64,000 nucleotides of DNA from JANXQG01 sp963775975. Lineage in GTDB: Bacteria; Planctomycetota; Planctomycetia; Pirellulales; Thermoguttaceae. This document shows, one piece after another, positions 28,673-38,579 of the stretch. The stretch lies in contig CAVZKX010000001.1 of assembly GCA_963775975.1 (NCBI GenBank), forward strand, positions 124,001 to 188,000. Reading direction: 5' to 3'. The notes beneath the pieces were generated by a model. It made no database searches, was not told where the DNA came from, and saw nothing but the letters and a program-made list of their open reading frames with translations. Made by a program: the position numbers and the translations under genes. Within the stretch, counting starts at the first letter, position 1. Every line of letters starts with the position of its first letter.

Positions 28673-29626
28673 TTACTTTGCCTTCGTGCTCTTCGCCTGA
28701 ACCCGATCGAGCACAACTTCCGGCACGTCGGGCAGGCGGGTATCGCCGACCGCGCGGTTTGCCGAGCGGAAACCGAGCACGTTGTCTTCGCCCGGTACGC
28801 GGACGAGCGTGTCGCGCGACGAGGTCGGCGTGCCGTCGGCCAGCACGCCGGATTGTTCGATCTGCCAGCCTTCGGGCGTCGCCGTCCAAACGCCGGTGCC
28901 GTATCCGCCGGCGGCGTCGAACGACCAGGAGCGAATCTGCCCGCTCTTGGGGTCCCAGCCGATGATCTGCCGACCGCTAGAGGTTTCGATGCCATCAGTC
29001 GAGACGGAGTACTCGCGCTGGAGAAAACTGTTGTTGGCAATCCAGCGGATCGTTGTGCGAACCTTGTTGCCGTCCCGCTGGGCTGTCCAGGTGCCCACCA
29101 GCCAGCCCAGGCTTTCGACCTTCGCGAAGTTCGAGGGCAGCTCGACCGACGACTCACGAACGCTGGCCACAAGCCACTTGCCTTCGAGCTTGACATGAAC
29201 GGCGCGATATCGGGCGACCTGCGCCGGGCCTGCGTGCTGAGCATCGACTTGCGAAATGCCATCTTCGATGCCCACGCCTGGCGAGGGAAACTCAATCGAC
29301 TTCACGGCCACCGCGACCCGCGCGTCGGGATGCAGTTTGAAGAGCTCGGCATATTCGCGCTCGATGGCCTTGCGGCCTTTGTAGATCGTGCCGTCGGAGT
29401 CGGCCGCGCTGACGTCGGGGGTCCAGAGATCGGCGACGGCCGCCGCGTCGCCGCGATTGAACGCCTTGACGAAGGCCGCGGCGGTAGCACGGATTTCCAC
29501 CTCGGGCGAGGCGGCTTTAGCGGGGACCTTGGCGTCAGCCGCGCGGGCAGATGACGTTGAAAGGAGCGCAGCGACGGCGATCCCAATACACGACACACAA
29601 CTGCGCGAACTCGTTCGGTTAGTCAT
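28673..29626 (-). CDS. Secreted SnoaL-like/DUF4440 (NTF2-fold) protein
   Basis: 317 residues with a signal peptide (SCIGIAVAALLSTSSARA). Residues about 40-160 form an NTF2-like domain: ATAAAFVKAFNRGDAAAVADLW, then GRKAIEREYAELF. The second half (GWLVGTWTAQRDGNKVRTTI, QREYSVSTDG, IIGWDPKSGQIRSWSFD) is a lipocalin-like beta-domain often found with it. The pair recurs in planctomycete and verrucomicrobial secreted proteins; no reaction is established. The frame is intact. Confidence 0.75.
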   Translation of the reverse strand: MTNRTSSRSCVSCIGIAVAALLSTSSARAADAKVPAKAASPEVEIRATAAAFVKAFNRGDAAAVADLWTPDVSAADSDGTIYKGRKAIEREYAELFKLHPDARVAVAVKSIEFPSPGVGIEDGISQVDAQHAGPAQVARYRAVHVKLEGKWLVASVRESSVELPSNFAKVESLGWLVGTWTAQRDGNKVRTTIRWIANNSFLQREYSVSTDGIETSSGRQIIGWDPKSGQIRSWSFDAAGGYGTGVWTATPEGWQIEQSGVLADGTPTSSRDTLVRVPGEDNVLGFRSANRAVGDTRLPDVPEVVLDRVQAKSTKAK

Positions 29627-29739
29627 TTGGAGGCTCCTTAAGTAGTAATTCAGGCAAGTCTATGTTATGCGATCTTGATGTACGGCCGAATTTGACCGTT
29701 GTTCTGTCGGCATATCCCCCGCCGTAACGATAGTCGCGA

Positions 29740-29886
29740 TTATATCAAATCGACCACCTGCGGAGCATCCAAGTGCGGGGCGGCGAACGTGGCCGCCTTT
29801 ACGCCGACATAGCAGCCAAAGCCGGTACTAAGCGCGAAAACCCCACCGCCGTGGCACACCGCCAAGGCGCTGGGGAGTAAATCATC
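29740..29886 (-). pseudogene. Possible C-terminal remnant of a lost gene
   Basis: A 48-codon frame with strikingly protein-like sequence (LAVCHGGGVFALSTGFGC, then AATFAAPHLDAPQVVDLI) ends at TAA just after the sulfatase gene. It has no ATG or ribosome site. It may be the tail of a gene whose front was deleted. I do not recognise the family. Confidence 0.25.
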
Positions 29887-29906
29887 GCGCGGAGGCGCAA
29901 TCGAGG

Positions 29907-31754
29907 CTATTCGCCTTCGTGTTGCTTGATCATCGCGTCGATCTTCTTCTTGATGGCTTCCAGGTTGAAGGAGGCCGGGTCCTGCATCGGCGGGTAGTCA
30001 ATCGCCGTCATGGCCAGTTTGCCGACTTCCTTCTGGACCAGCGACGAACCGCCAGAACTCGCGCGCATAGAAGTCGTTCATGTAGCCTCCGCCCATGTCG
30101 TTCAGGCTCTGGCCGCGGATGGACGGCGTCCGCTCAAACGGATCCTGACGCAGGTTCACGATGGTCGGCATGTCGGTCGTGACCTTTTCTCCCGGCCAGC
30201 CGTAGGGCTGCTGGAAGAACTGAAACTTGAAGTCATCAATGCGGATGGCGCCAAGGTGCGGCCCGCCGAAGTAGAAGAGTTCGTGCCGCTTCGACGGTCC
30301 CTTGCCCGTCAGCAGGTCCATCTGGTTGTAGCCGTCGAGGTGGTTCTTGTAGGTCGCGGTCGCCCAGCTTCACGCCCTTGAGCAAGTTGCTCGGTGATGT
30401 CCGGGTTGCCGGCGGCGGCGCACAAGGTGGGGAACCAGTCGAGGCCGGAGAAGATGCCGTTCTCGACCGTGCCCGGCTTGATGTGGCCCGGCCAGCGGAT
30501 GATGGCCGGCACGCGGAAACCGCCTTCAAAGACGGTGCCTTTGGTGGCCTTGAACGGCGTCATGCCGCCGTCCGGCCAGGTGAACACTTCCGCGCCGTTG
30601 TCGGTGCGTGAAGATGACGATGGTGTTGTCGGTCTCGCCCATGTCTTCGAGGTGCTTCAGGAGTTCGCCGATGCTGTCATCCATCTGCGCCATGCCGGCC
30701 TCTTCGACGTTGTAGTTGTTCTTGGCATTCATCATCGCCTGGTACTTCGGCGGGAGATAGGTGAAGACGTGCATGCGCGTGGTGTTGTGCCAGACGAAGA
30801 ACGGCTTGCCGTCCTTCTTGGCCTTGTCCATGAAGTCGCAGGAACTCTTGACCAGCACGTCGTCGAAGGTCTCCATGTCGTACTTGGCCTTGCGGCCTTT
30901 CTGCCAGTTCTGCATGTCCTTCATGTCGGGGAACGGCGCCAAGCGGGCCTTCGTCCACGATCTTCTGCTTGCCGATCTTGCCCCAGCGCGGCTGCTCGGT
31001 GGGGTCGTCTGTGTCCGTCGCCCAGCAATGCACCAGGTCGCGCGGGCCGGTCTTGTCGATCCAGTCCTGGGGATAATCGAACCAGTAGGGATCGGACATG
31101 GCGTCGAGGTGATACAGGTAGCCGAAGAACTCGTCGAAGCCGTGCACCGTCGGCAGGTACTTGTTCAAGTCGCCGAGGTGGTTCTTGCCGAACTGGCCGG
31201 TGGCGTAGCCCTGCGCCTTGAGCGCGGTGGCGAGCGTGCAGGCCTTGGCCGGGCAGGCCCACGTCCGCGCCGGCCTGGCCGACGGTCGTCAGGCCGGTGC
31301 GCAGCGGGAGTTCGCCGGTGATGAAGTTGGCGCGGCCCGCCGTGCAGCTTGCCTCGGCGTAGTAGTCGGTGAACATCATGCCCTCGCGAGGCGAGCTTGT
31401 CGAGGTTCGGCGTCTTGCCGGACATGATGCCCGGTGGTAGGCGCCGATGTTGAACCAGCCGACGTCGTCGCCCATGATGACGAGGATGTTGGGCTTCTTG
31501 CCGCTGGCTTCCACTTGAGCCGTGGCCGCGGCGAGCACCGCGGGAGTTGCCGGGCCTTGCGCCAGCAGGACCGGCTTGCTCGAATCGGCAACTTTGGACG
31601 GCGCATCCGACCGCGCCGGCTGGGCCGAGGAATTGGACGCCGGCGGATCGGCGCTCGCATTGTGTTTTGGCGATTGCTGATCGCAGGCCGCGATGTAACC
31701 GATCACCCCGCCCACGGCGAGGATGATCCATATGTGCGCTCTTGTTGATTTCAT
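29907..31754 (-). CDS. Sulfatase (arylsulfatase-type lipoprotein); many frameshifts
   Basis: About 615 codons. The start at 31754 gives a lipoprotein signal with lipobox IAAC (AVGGVIGYIAAC). The alkaline-phosphatase-fold pattern follows in pieces over three frames: NILVIMGDDVGWFNIGAYH (metal-binding Asp pair), SGKTPNLDKLASRG, ASCTAGRANFITGELPLRTG (modification site), GKPFFVWHNTTRMH, DGGMTPFKATKGTVFEGGFR and, at the end, NLEAIKKKIDAMIKQHEGE. The site Cys-Thr-Ala-Gly-Arg has Ala where classic formylglycine sites have Pro. At least five frame changes occur between 31400 and 30000. All segments are well conserved and in order, which argues for sequence errors. Confidence 0.8.
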
Positions 31755-31948
31755 TTTTGGTACCCCGAAGTTTGACTAGTGGTTGACGCGTGCTCGTAAT
31801 CATAGATATGGCACGCGCCAATGGCAATGGCCCGCGGAGAGAAGCGCAAAAGAAATAACGAGGCGGCAAGAATGAACGCTTCATAGCGTTCGGCGCGCCC
31901 TCGTTCTCGATGAAGGGCTCGCGGGGTTATTCTATTACACTGGCCTAA

Positions 31949-32341
31949 CTATTGCCCCGTCGCCACGATCAATAAGCCTTGCATTCCCAAGAGCCCGTGG
32001 TTGAACATCGGGCAGTAAAAGATGTACTGCCCTGGCACTGTCGGGGCATTGAACGCCATGCTCCTTTCCCGCCAGGGGGCAATCATTCCGCGAATGCCGA
32101 GGTAGCCCTGCGGAAGAACGAAAACAATACTGTGGTTCATCCTTCCCCGATTATGAACAGTAATATGCAGGCGTTCGCCCGGCAGCGCAGTCAAAACGGC
32201 CGGCTGGAAAGCGCCGTCGGTGGCAACGATGTCGTAATGCCGAGCGGCCTCGGCCGCTTGCGCCGCATTTCTCGGTAACGCAAGCAGCACGAAGATTACC
32301 AAAATCGCTCGTAACACGCCGGAAGATGTGCGGAAATTCAT
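31949..32341 (-). CDS. Secreted cupredoxin (plastocyanin-like copper protein)
   Basis: 130 residues with a signal peptide (GVLRAILVIFVLLALPRNAAQA). The type 1 copper ligands are visible: His in GRMNHSIVF, then Cys, His and Met in YCPMFNHGLLGM. Such proteins carry electrons in the periplasm. AGGAG lies eight bases before ATG 32341. On the minus strand TATAAT (32364 to 32359) lies 17 bases before the start codon and may be the -10 box. Confidence 0.85.
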   Translation of the reverse strand: MNFRTSSGVLRAILVIFVLLALPRNAAQAAEAARHYDIVATDGAFQPAVLTALPGERLHITVHNRGRMNHSIVFVLPQGYLGIRGMIAPWRERSMAFNAPTVPGQYIFYCPMFNHGLLGMQGLLIVATGQ

Positions 32342-32546
32342 GGCAGTTCTCCTATAGGATTATAGGTCAATAAAACGCCAGAAACTACGAAGTCGCGTCG
32401 CATCAATGGACGCAACGCATGTGCCAATTTCGCGAAAAAACCAGGAATGCGGGCTCATCCGAGAACTTCCGCCCCGCTATTCGATTTGTTATGATAGTGG
32501 CCATTGAATAGAACCAAGAAACGACTGACTCATGGAGGTCTCGAAC

Positions 32547-33641
32547 ATGGAAAAGCGCGTCTACAATTTCTCGCCTGGTCCCGCAGTGCTGCCGCTGCCC
32601 GTTTTGGAAGAAGCCCAACGCGACTTGTTGGCTTTGCCGGGCGCCGGCATCTCGATCCTGGAAATCAGCCATCGCTCGAAGAAGTTCGAGGAAATTCTGG
32701 CGACGGCCGATGCGAATCTTCGCACGCTGCTGGGCATTCCGAGCAACTATCAGATACTCTTCCTTCAGGGCGGCGCGCTGCTACAGTTCGGCATGATTCC
32801 CATGAGCTTCCTGCGGAACACCGGCAAACCGGCCGACTACGTTGTCACCGGCACGTGGTCCAAAAAGGCCGTCGACGAGGCCAAGACGCAAGGTAATGTG
32901 CAGATCGCCTTCGACGGCAAGTCGGGCAACTACAACCGCACGCCGCAGGCTGGCGAATTGACGCTCGACGCGAATGCGGCCTACACGTTTTACTGTTCAA
33001 ACGAGACCATCCAAGGCGTGCAGTTCCCCGCGGAGCCGGATGCCGGTGGCGCGCCGCTAGTGTGCGATTGCTCCAGCGAAATCCTCTCGCGGCCGATCAA
33101 CGTCGGCAAGCACGCCATGCTCTTCGCCTGCGCGCAAAAGAACGCCGGCCCGGCTGGCGTGACGATCGTCATTATCCGCGACGACATGCTCGCCAAAGCG
33201 CCCAAGGACCTGCCCTCGCTCTTGAACTATCCCGCGCTGGCGGAAAACAAGTCGCTCTTGAACACGCCGCCCACGTTCGCGATCTACATGGTCAAGCTGG
33301 TGACCGACTGGCTGCTCCGCGACATTGGCGGGCTGGAAAAGATGTATGCGATCAATCGCCGCAAGTCGGGCATGTTGTACGACGCGATCGACAACTCGGG
33401 CGGCTTCTACTTGCCGCACGCGGAGAAGGCCAGTCGCTCAATCATGAACGTGCCCTTCAAAATGGCCGACGCGAGCCTTGACGAGGCGTTTCTCAAGGGC
33501 GCGGCCGCTTGCGGACTCGTCGAGCTCAAGGGCCATCGCAGCGTGGGCGGCTTCCGGGCGTCGATCTACAACGCCATGCCCGAGGCGGGCGTCGCGGCGC
33601 TGCGCGAGTACATGCTTGACTTCGCCAAGAGGAAAGCCTAA
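32547..33641 (+). CDS. serC: Phosphoserine aminotransferase
   Basis: 364 residues. It interconverts 3-phosphohydroxypyruvate plus glutamate and O-phosphoserine plus 2-oxoglutarate in serine synthesis (and the analogous step of vitamin B6 synthesis in some bacteria); cytoplasmic and PLP-dependent. Family marks: YNFSPGPAVLPLPVLE, EISHRSKKF, FLQGGALLQFGMIPMS, CDCSSEILSRP, and the PLP-binding Lys198 in ACAQKNAGPAG. The C-terminus has GHRSVGGFRASIYNAMP. GGAGG at 32534-32538 precedes ATG 32547. The frame is intact and full length. It stands alone, convergent with the HEAT-type gene. Confidence 0.96.
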   Translation: MEKRVYNFSPGPAVLPLPVLEEAQRDLLALPGAGISILEISHRSKKFEEILATADANLRTLLGIPSNYQILFLQGGALLQFGMIPMSFLRNTGKPADYVVTGTWSKKAVDEAKTQGNVQIAFDGKSGNYNRTPQAGELTLDANAAYTFYCSNETIQGVQFPAEPDAGGAPLVCDCSSEILSRPINVGKHAMLFACAQKNAGPAGVTIVIIRDDMLAKAPKDLPSLLNYPALAENKSLLNTPPTFAIYMVKLVTDWLLRDIGGLEKMYAINRRKSGMLYDAIDNSGGFYLPHAEKASRSIMNVPFKMADASLDEAFLKGAAACGLVELKGHRSVGGFRASIYNAMPEAGVAALREYMLDFAKRKA

Positions 33642-33652
33642 ACCCGAACGTG

Positions 33653-35185
33653 CTAGTTTAACTGTCGCGACGACAGCGCCTCGATAACGCGCTTGGCTTG
33701 GACTTGGAGCGTGCGGTTGGGGTCTTTGGCGGCCTTCTGCAATGCGGGAATGCTCTCGGCTGTGCCCCAGTTTTCCAGCGCTTTGACGGCGTTGATTCGC
33801 AGCCCAGCGTTTCCGTTGCCGGTCACAATTTCCTCCAGAGCCGCGGCGACGGCGCGGTCGGGCGATGGCGGCTTGCTGCGAGCGAGCTGCAGCGTTGCAC
33901 GGACCATTCGCCCGCGATCGCCCGACTTTAGATCGGCCAGCAGCGAGTCAGGCTTAGCGGCATCGCCGCCGGCCGCAGACGATGTAATCGGCCGCTTAGC
34001 GGTCGGCCCCGGTCCGTGTTCTTTGAGGGCCGCCAGCAATTTCGCGGCGGTTTCCGCGGGCACGCCGTCGGCGTCGGTCAGTGCCTCGAGCGCCTTGATC
34101 GCCTGGGAGCGGAAAAAGAAGTCGTCGCGACGCTGACGCACGAGTTCCTCGGCCGCTTTGGCATCCAGCCGTGCCAGTACCTTTAAGGCGGTTGTCGCGG
34201 CGCCGTGCTCTTCCTTGGGGAGTTGCCCCAACTGCATCAGTTCGGGCACTTGCTCCGGGCCGGCCCAGCGGCAGTAGGCGGCCAAGGCGTGGTTGCGGCC
34301 CTGCCTGATTGCGAACGATTTGCCGTGCTGGCGATCGCCTGGTTCCGTCGAGTCGGCCGGCGCTGGAGCGGTCAACAGCGGTTGCAAGGCCGCTTCCACT
34401 TGCTGACGTTGCGATGGATCGACCGTGGCTATCGTGAGCAACCATAGAGCCGCGTAGTTCTGCACCTCGCGGTCTTTTGCCCCGAGGGCTTCGACGGCTT
34501 CGGCCACGTCGTGGATTTGGGCCAGGATCTTGGCGTTGCCGTGGCTCTCGGTGATCTCCACTTCCGTCTTGGTAACCGTCTTATCCCCTTCCTGATGTTC
34601 GGTTTGCGTGATCGGTTGACGAGACGGGCCAGTTTCGCCGAAGGCTGTATACAAGACTTCGAAAAAGGTTGGATCGGCCCCCGATTTGCCGGCATAGATG
34701 CGGACGGAAATTGCCGACACCTTGCCCGATCCGCGGAATTGCCGGAACTTGTCGACCTGTTGCGGCGCAAGCAGATCGCGAACCTTCTCGCCAAAATGGT
34801 CCAGCGACCGCATCATGGTCTCCTCGGCCGCCGGCTGCAGCGCGACGCCGCCCGCGCCGCGCGATGGGCCGTGGGAAAGCGCCGACCGCAAACCGGGAAT
34901 CAGCCGGTCGCTCATCACGGCGACTTGGATTCGCTCGACGACATTAAGCTGCAGCTCCGCTACGAGCTTTGGCGCCAGGAGGATCGTGCAATAGTCGGCG
35001 GCGCGGAAGCCGTCGGATGCGGCGGCCGACGGCGCCGGGGCGGCGCCGTTCGGCTCCGACTTATTCCCGCATCCTGCCTGTCCCAGCAGGATACTGATCA
35101 AACCGAGTTCGAGAACCGCGATCGCGAATCGCAACGATTGCCGGCTTACGGCAAGGGCATTACGCAGATTTAGTTTCCACCTCAT
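33653..35185 (-). CDS. HEAT-repeat-like lipoprotein
   Basis: 510 residues in one frame. The N-terminus has a hydrophobic signal and lipobox (LISILLGQAGC), so it is probably an outer- or inner-membrane lipoprotein. The second half consists of helical pairs of HEAT type (YAALWLLTIATVDPSQRQQV, AATTALKVLARLDAKAAEEL, LRINAVKALENWGTAESIPA). No enzyme motif is seen. HEAT arrays are scaffolds for protein contact. Confidence 0.65.
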   Translation of the reverse strand: MRWKLNLRNALAVSRQSLRFAIAVLELGLISILLGQAGCGNKSEPNGAAPAPSAAASDGFRAADYCTILLAPKLVAELQLNVVERIQVAVMSDRLIPGLRSALSHGPSRGAGGVALQPAAEETMMRSLDHFGEKVRDLLAPQQVDKFRQFRGSGKVSAISVRIYAGKSGADPTFFEVLYTAFGETGPSRQPITQTEHQEGDKTVTKTEVEITESHGNAKILAQIHDVAEAVEALGAKDREVQNYAALWLLTIATVDPSQRQQVEAALQPLLTAPAPADSTEPGDRQHGKSFAIRQGRNHALAAYCRWAGPEQVPELMQLGQLPKEEHGAATTALKVLARLDAKAAEELVRQRRDDFFFRSQAIKALEALTDADGVPAETAAKLLAALKEHGPGPTAKRPITSSAAGGDAAKPDSLLADLKSGDRGRMVRATLQLARSKPPSPDRAVAAALEEIVTGNGNAGLRINAVKALENWGTAESIPALQKAAKDPNRTLQVQAKRVIEALSSRQLN

Positions 35186-35276
35186 GCCCTGATTCTATTC
35201 TCAGAACTTCGTTGAAACAAGCAGCCTGCCGACGCAGCACATCCGCAGTCGCGGTTCGGCAGTCCAGGTGTAAAAG

Positions 35277-36606
35277 CTAAACCTGTACGTGCAGCGGCTG
35301 GATCGTCAGTTCCGGCGGGACGACGGGCGTTGGATACTTGCCTTCGTGCATGAACGTGCGGTTGTGACCGTAGCGCTTCGCCTCGCGCAACGCCGCCTCC
35401 ACGCGGAGCAGCATCGAGGAAGGACTGTCGTCGTTGGTGGCCCGCGTCAGGGCGCAACTGACGGTGATGCGGATGTCGAAGTCCTTGTGCTCGAAATGGG
35501 CGTTGCCGACCGTCTGCCGGCAGCGCTCGATCGTGTTGACCGCGGCCTGCGGGTCGATATCGGAAAACATGACCAGGAACCGCTGGCCGGAGAAGCGAGC
35601 CACCCGCACGCTATCCGACTGGTTGGCCCCCAGCAGCCGCGCAATGGCCTTGAGGATCTCGATTGCCCACCCGGTAGCCGAACTGCTCATTGGTCTCGGC
35701 AAGGCGGTCGATATCGACCATCGCGACGCATAGCCGGTCGTGATTGGCCACTCCGGCCCACCACGCGCCCAGGTCGTGCTCGATGCCCGCGCGGTTGACG
35801 CAGCCGGTGAGCGGGTCGCTGCGATCGGCCTCCTCGGGCGGGCGGCTCTCCTCCTGGACGACCTCGGCCATCGCTTTTTGCACGGCGTCGCTTAGCAAGT
35901 CATTAGTATTCAGCAGGCGGTGCGTGCAGCCGACGATCTTTTGGCGGCCGCCGGCAAGGTCGTTCTCGTAGTCGAAGTTGGCGATCTCCTCGCAGGCGGC
36001 GCGGATCTCGGCGTCCTGCATCTGCGCGGCCACCGCTAGTTCGTTGTTGATGCCGTCCCAGACCGCGTCGCCACGGGTCATATCGGCCACGCGCTGCTGG
36101 GCCGAGTCGCGCGACTCGGCAAAGCTGCGGGCAGTGCTCTCGATGTCGCTGAGGACGGTTTCAATCGTGCCCAAGTCTGGCGTTGCACCGCATTGCCGCA
36201 AACGCTCGTCGGCTTCCAAGAGTTTCGCGCCGAAATCGGCGACCTGCCCTTGCAGATCGTCGATCGCCAGGTGCCCGGGACTTTTCGGCGCCGGCTGCGC
36301 GTCGGCGGGCGGCGGCGCGGGCAGCGGCTCGGCCGCGACGGCAGCCGATGCGACGGTGGCCGGCGCGACGGTGGCCGGCGCGACGGTGGCCGGCGGAGCA
36401 GACGCCGGCGCGATCTGCGGCAAGTCGACCGTCAGCGAGGTCCAAAGCTGCCGCGCGGCCATCTTCCGGTAACGCCGGCCGAGCGCCGACGCCATCGCAA
36501 AACCTGCGCCAATGTTAACGAGCGATAGCAGACTGAATTGGAAGATCACGCCGAAACCCCGGTGAAAACCGATATGAACGGTCGTAGAATTGTAGGTCGC
36601 TCCCAC
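35277..36606 (-). CDS. Membrane-anchored GGDEF-like protein with degenerate active site; one frameshift
   Basis: About 440 codons. A membrane segment lies near the N-terminus (FQFSLLSLVNIGAGFAMASA). An Ala/Pro linker with three ATVAP units and a helical region follow. The C-terminal domain has the GGDEF family opening DPLTGCVNRAGIEHDL and MVDIDRL, then, in another frame from about 35680, ILKAIARLLGA and VARFSGQRFLVMFS. The signature GGDEF is replaced by SGQRF and no RxxD I-site is seen, so diguanylate cyclase activity is unlikely; a GTP- or c-di-GMP-sensing or structural role is more plausible. The break is between about 35640 and 35700. Confidence 0.65.
36350..36394 (-). repeat. 15-bp tandem repeat, three perfect copies
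   Basis: The unit GCGACGGTGGCCGGC (plus-strand reading) occurs three times without a change, encoding the ATVAP repeats of the GGDEF-like protein linker. Copy number may vary between strains. Confidence 0.85.
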
Positions 36607-36713
36607 TTATGAGCGCGGCGATTTGGATATGGGCACAGTAACACGCCCGTTTTGCCCCTCCGGAGGATGGCTAGAGTGATGGCTGGCGGGCGGCGATGCG
36701 CGGAATAAAGCGT

Positions 36714-37999
36714 TCAGCCCCTATTCCCTGCGCGAGTCGCAGCGCCTGCGCGGCTACGGTTGTCCGCCGCCATGCACGCCCGCGCCGCGGGCGTTGGCAT
36801 TTCTGTCGGAGCGTTCGCCTGGTTGTTGAATGTGGCCGGGTCGTATGGATCGACGATGTCAATCGCCTGCGCGGCGGCCTTATCTGCCATGATCCGCCGT
36901 GGAACATGCTCGCTGTCGGAATTGCCCCGCGCGGTCTTCGGTTTTCCGTGATGATCGGTCGCGACGCCGTCGGCCTCATTGCCTCCGGCATCCGAATTCT
37001 CCTTGCTGTCCGCGCTGCTCCGTATGTCCTTTAGGTCCCTATCATGACCAGGCGACGCCGGCGAATACGAAATATGCGTCGCGGGCCGGGATCGAGGGGC
37101 CGACATCTCGCCGGTTGCCAAGTCGGCGAACGAGAAGTTCTCTGCTCCGCCGTCATCGGACGGCATCGGTTTCTGCGTCACCAGATAAACCCATTGGACC
37201 AGCTTCTCGTACTGCGTCGAATACCGGGCGGGAATTCCGCTCGCGGCCGTGCCTGAGGCAGATCCGGACGCGGCCTTCAGCATCGGGCTTTCGCCGGGAT
37301 TGGTCCAGTCGATGCACTGCAAGACGGAATAGAGGTTCCGCTGCGTGATTCGCCGGCCCGGCGTTTCGCCCAGCGCGGGACGCATGAGCTGCAAGCGCTT
37401 GTTGTCGGGCAGGGCATAGCCGCGCGCGCCGGATAGTGGTTAAGCAGGATCGGCTGCACGAACTGCACGAAAAGTTCCACCGTGCCCGGCGGCATTCCGC
37501 GCGTCATGTGGTCGAGCTGCTCATCGCTTGGCGGCGGCTCGACTTTCTCGGCCGGTCGGGCCTTCCCGACTACAGGTTGCGACTCGATCGTCAAGCGGCG
37601 GCGAAGCACCGCGATCATCGGGTGATCGCGGTCGATTGCCGCGGCCGCGTCGAGCTCCTGCCGGGCACAATCCAAAAGCCCATGTCGCTCGCACCAGAGC
37701 AGCAGTTGCAAGTGCTGCTGGATATCATCGCGGTGGATGGCGGCCTTCTTCCGTTCGTAGCCGTCGCGGAGGTCGCGGCAAAGAAACTCGACGCTTGAAA
37801 CGCGGATTTGCATTTCCTGGTCGGCCCCAGTGACCGCATAATAGTCGCCGTTCGGCTGAATATGGCCTTCGATGACCTGGCCATTGCGGAGCAGGAGGAC
37901 GCCCGAGTTCGTTGCCGGAGCTGCCGGCGGACCTTCCGCCGCGGCCAATTGAACGACGAGCACAAAAATAGTCAGCGCAGAAGAGATTTTTCCTGACAT
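36714..37999 (-). CDS. Secreted planctomycete protein of unknown function; one frameshift
   Basis: About 430 codons with a signal peptide (SSALTIFVLVVQLAAA). Residues about 30-75 form a small beta-domain (GVLLLRNGQVIEGHIQPNG). A helical region and PPGTVELFVQFVQPILLNHY follow. In relatives the segment after PILLN usually holds a c-type heme motif (CxxCH); here I see no CxxCH in any frame. The rest (ITQRNLYSVLQCIDWTNPGES, VYLVTQKPMPSD) continues in another frame from about 37400, after a GC-rich stretch. The C-terminal third is hydrophilic and low in complexity. Confidence 0.5.
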
Positions 38000-38043
38000 A
38001 GTGGGACAAAGGTACGAAATTGAGGAAAGCGGGTCAAGGGCAT

Positions 38044-38160
38044 GTAGGTCCCTCCTGCCGGGAGGGACTATTGTACGTCAGGCTTTCTAGCCTGACTCGG
38101 TCGATAAGTCAGCCTGGAAAGGCTGACGTACATGGTCCTTTCCGGCAGAAAGGACCTACC
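38044..38160. repeat. Nested palindromic repeats
   Basis: Outer arms GTAGGTCCCTCCTGCCGGGA and GGTCCTTTCCGGCAGAAAGG (then ACCTACC) enclose an inner pair, TACGTCAGGCTTTCTAGCCT and AGTCAGCCTGGAAAGGCTGA (then CGTA). The inner pair is the family of 28600-28656; the outer pair is the family of 42471-42496 and 47784-47890. Confidence 0.85.
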
Positions 38161-38218
38161 GCTCCAAATTGCGGCTTTGTCGCGGTCGCGATATACTGGA
38201 AACTTGGAGACGCCGCCC

Positions 38219-38521
38219 ATGCAGCCCCCCAAGCCGATTGAATGTGAGCCGATCGAGCGCCGCGAGGTCCATTACTCCGGCCGGGTACAAGGCGTCGGAT
38301 TCCGCTACACGGCCCGGTCAATCGCTCAGTCGTACCCGGTGACGGGCTACGTGCAGAACCTAGCCGACGGCCGCGTGGAGCTGGTCGTCGAGGGCGAGGT
38401 GGAAAGCATTTCGGCGCTGCTGCGGGCGATTTCGACCGAAATGGGCCGAAATATCCGCGATGTGCGGGAGACGACCGAGCCGGCCACGGGCCAATTTAAA
38501 GGGTTTGACGTCCGCTTTTGA
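38219..38521 (+). CDS. acyP: Acylphosphatase
   Basis: 100 residues, the normal length. It hydrolyses acyl phosphates such as acetyl phosphate in the cytoplasm. The catalytic loop is GRVQGVGFRYTA, whose Arg binds phosphate, and the catalytic Asn is in GYVQNLADGRVEL. ATG 38219 has GGAG at 38206-38209. The frame is intact. Confidence 0.92.
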   Translation: MQPPKPIECEPIERREVHYSGRVQGVGFRYTARSIAQSYPVTGYVQNLADGRVELVVEGEVESISALLRAISTEMGRNIRDVRETTEPATGQFKGFDVRF

Positions 38522-38579
38522 CAGACTGGTTTGTTAGAAACAGGAATTATGACAAGCATCACGCTACCGCTAGCGCCTC

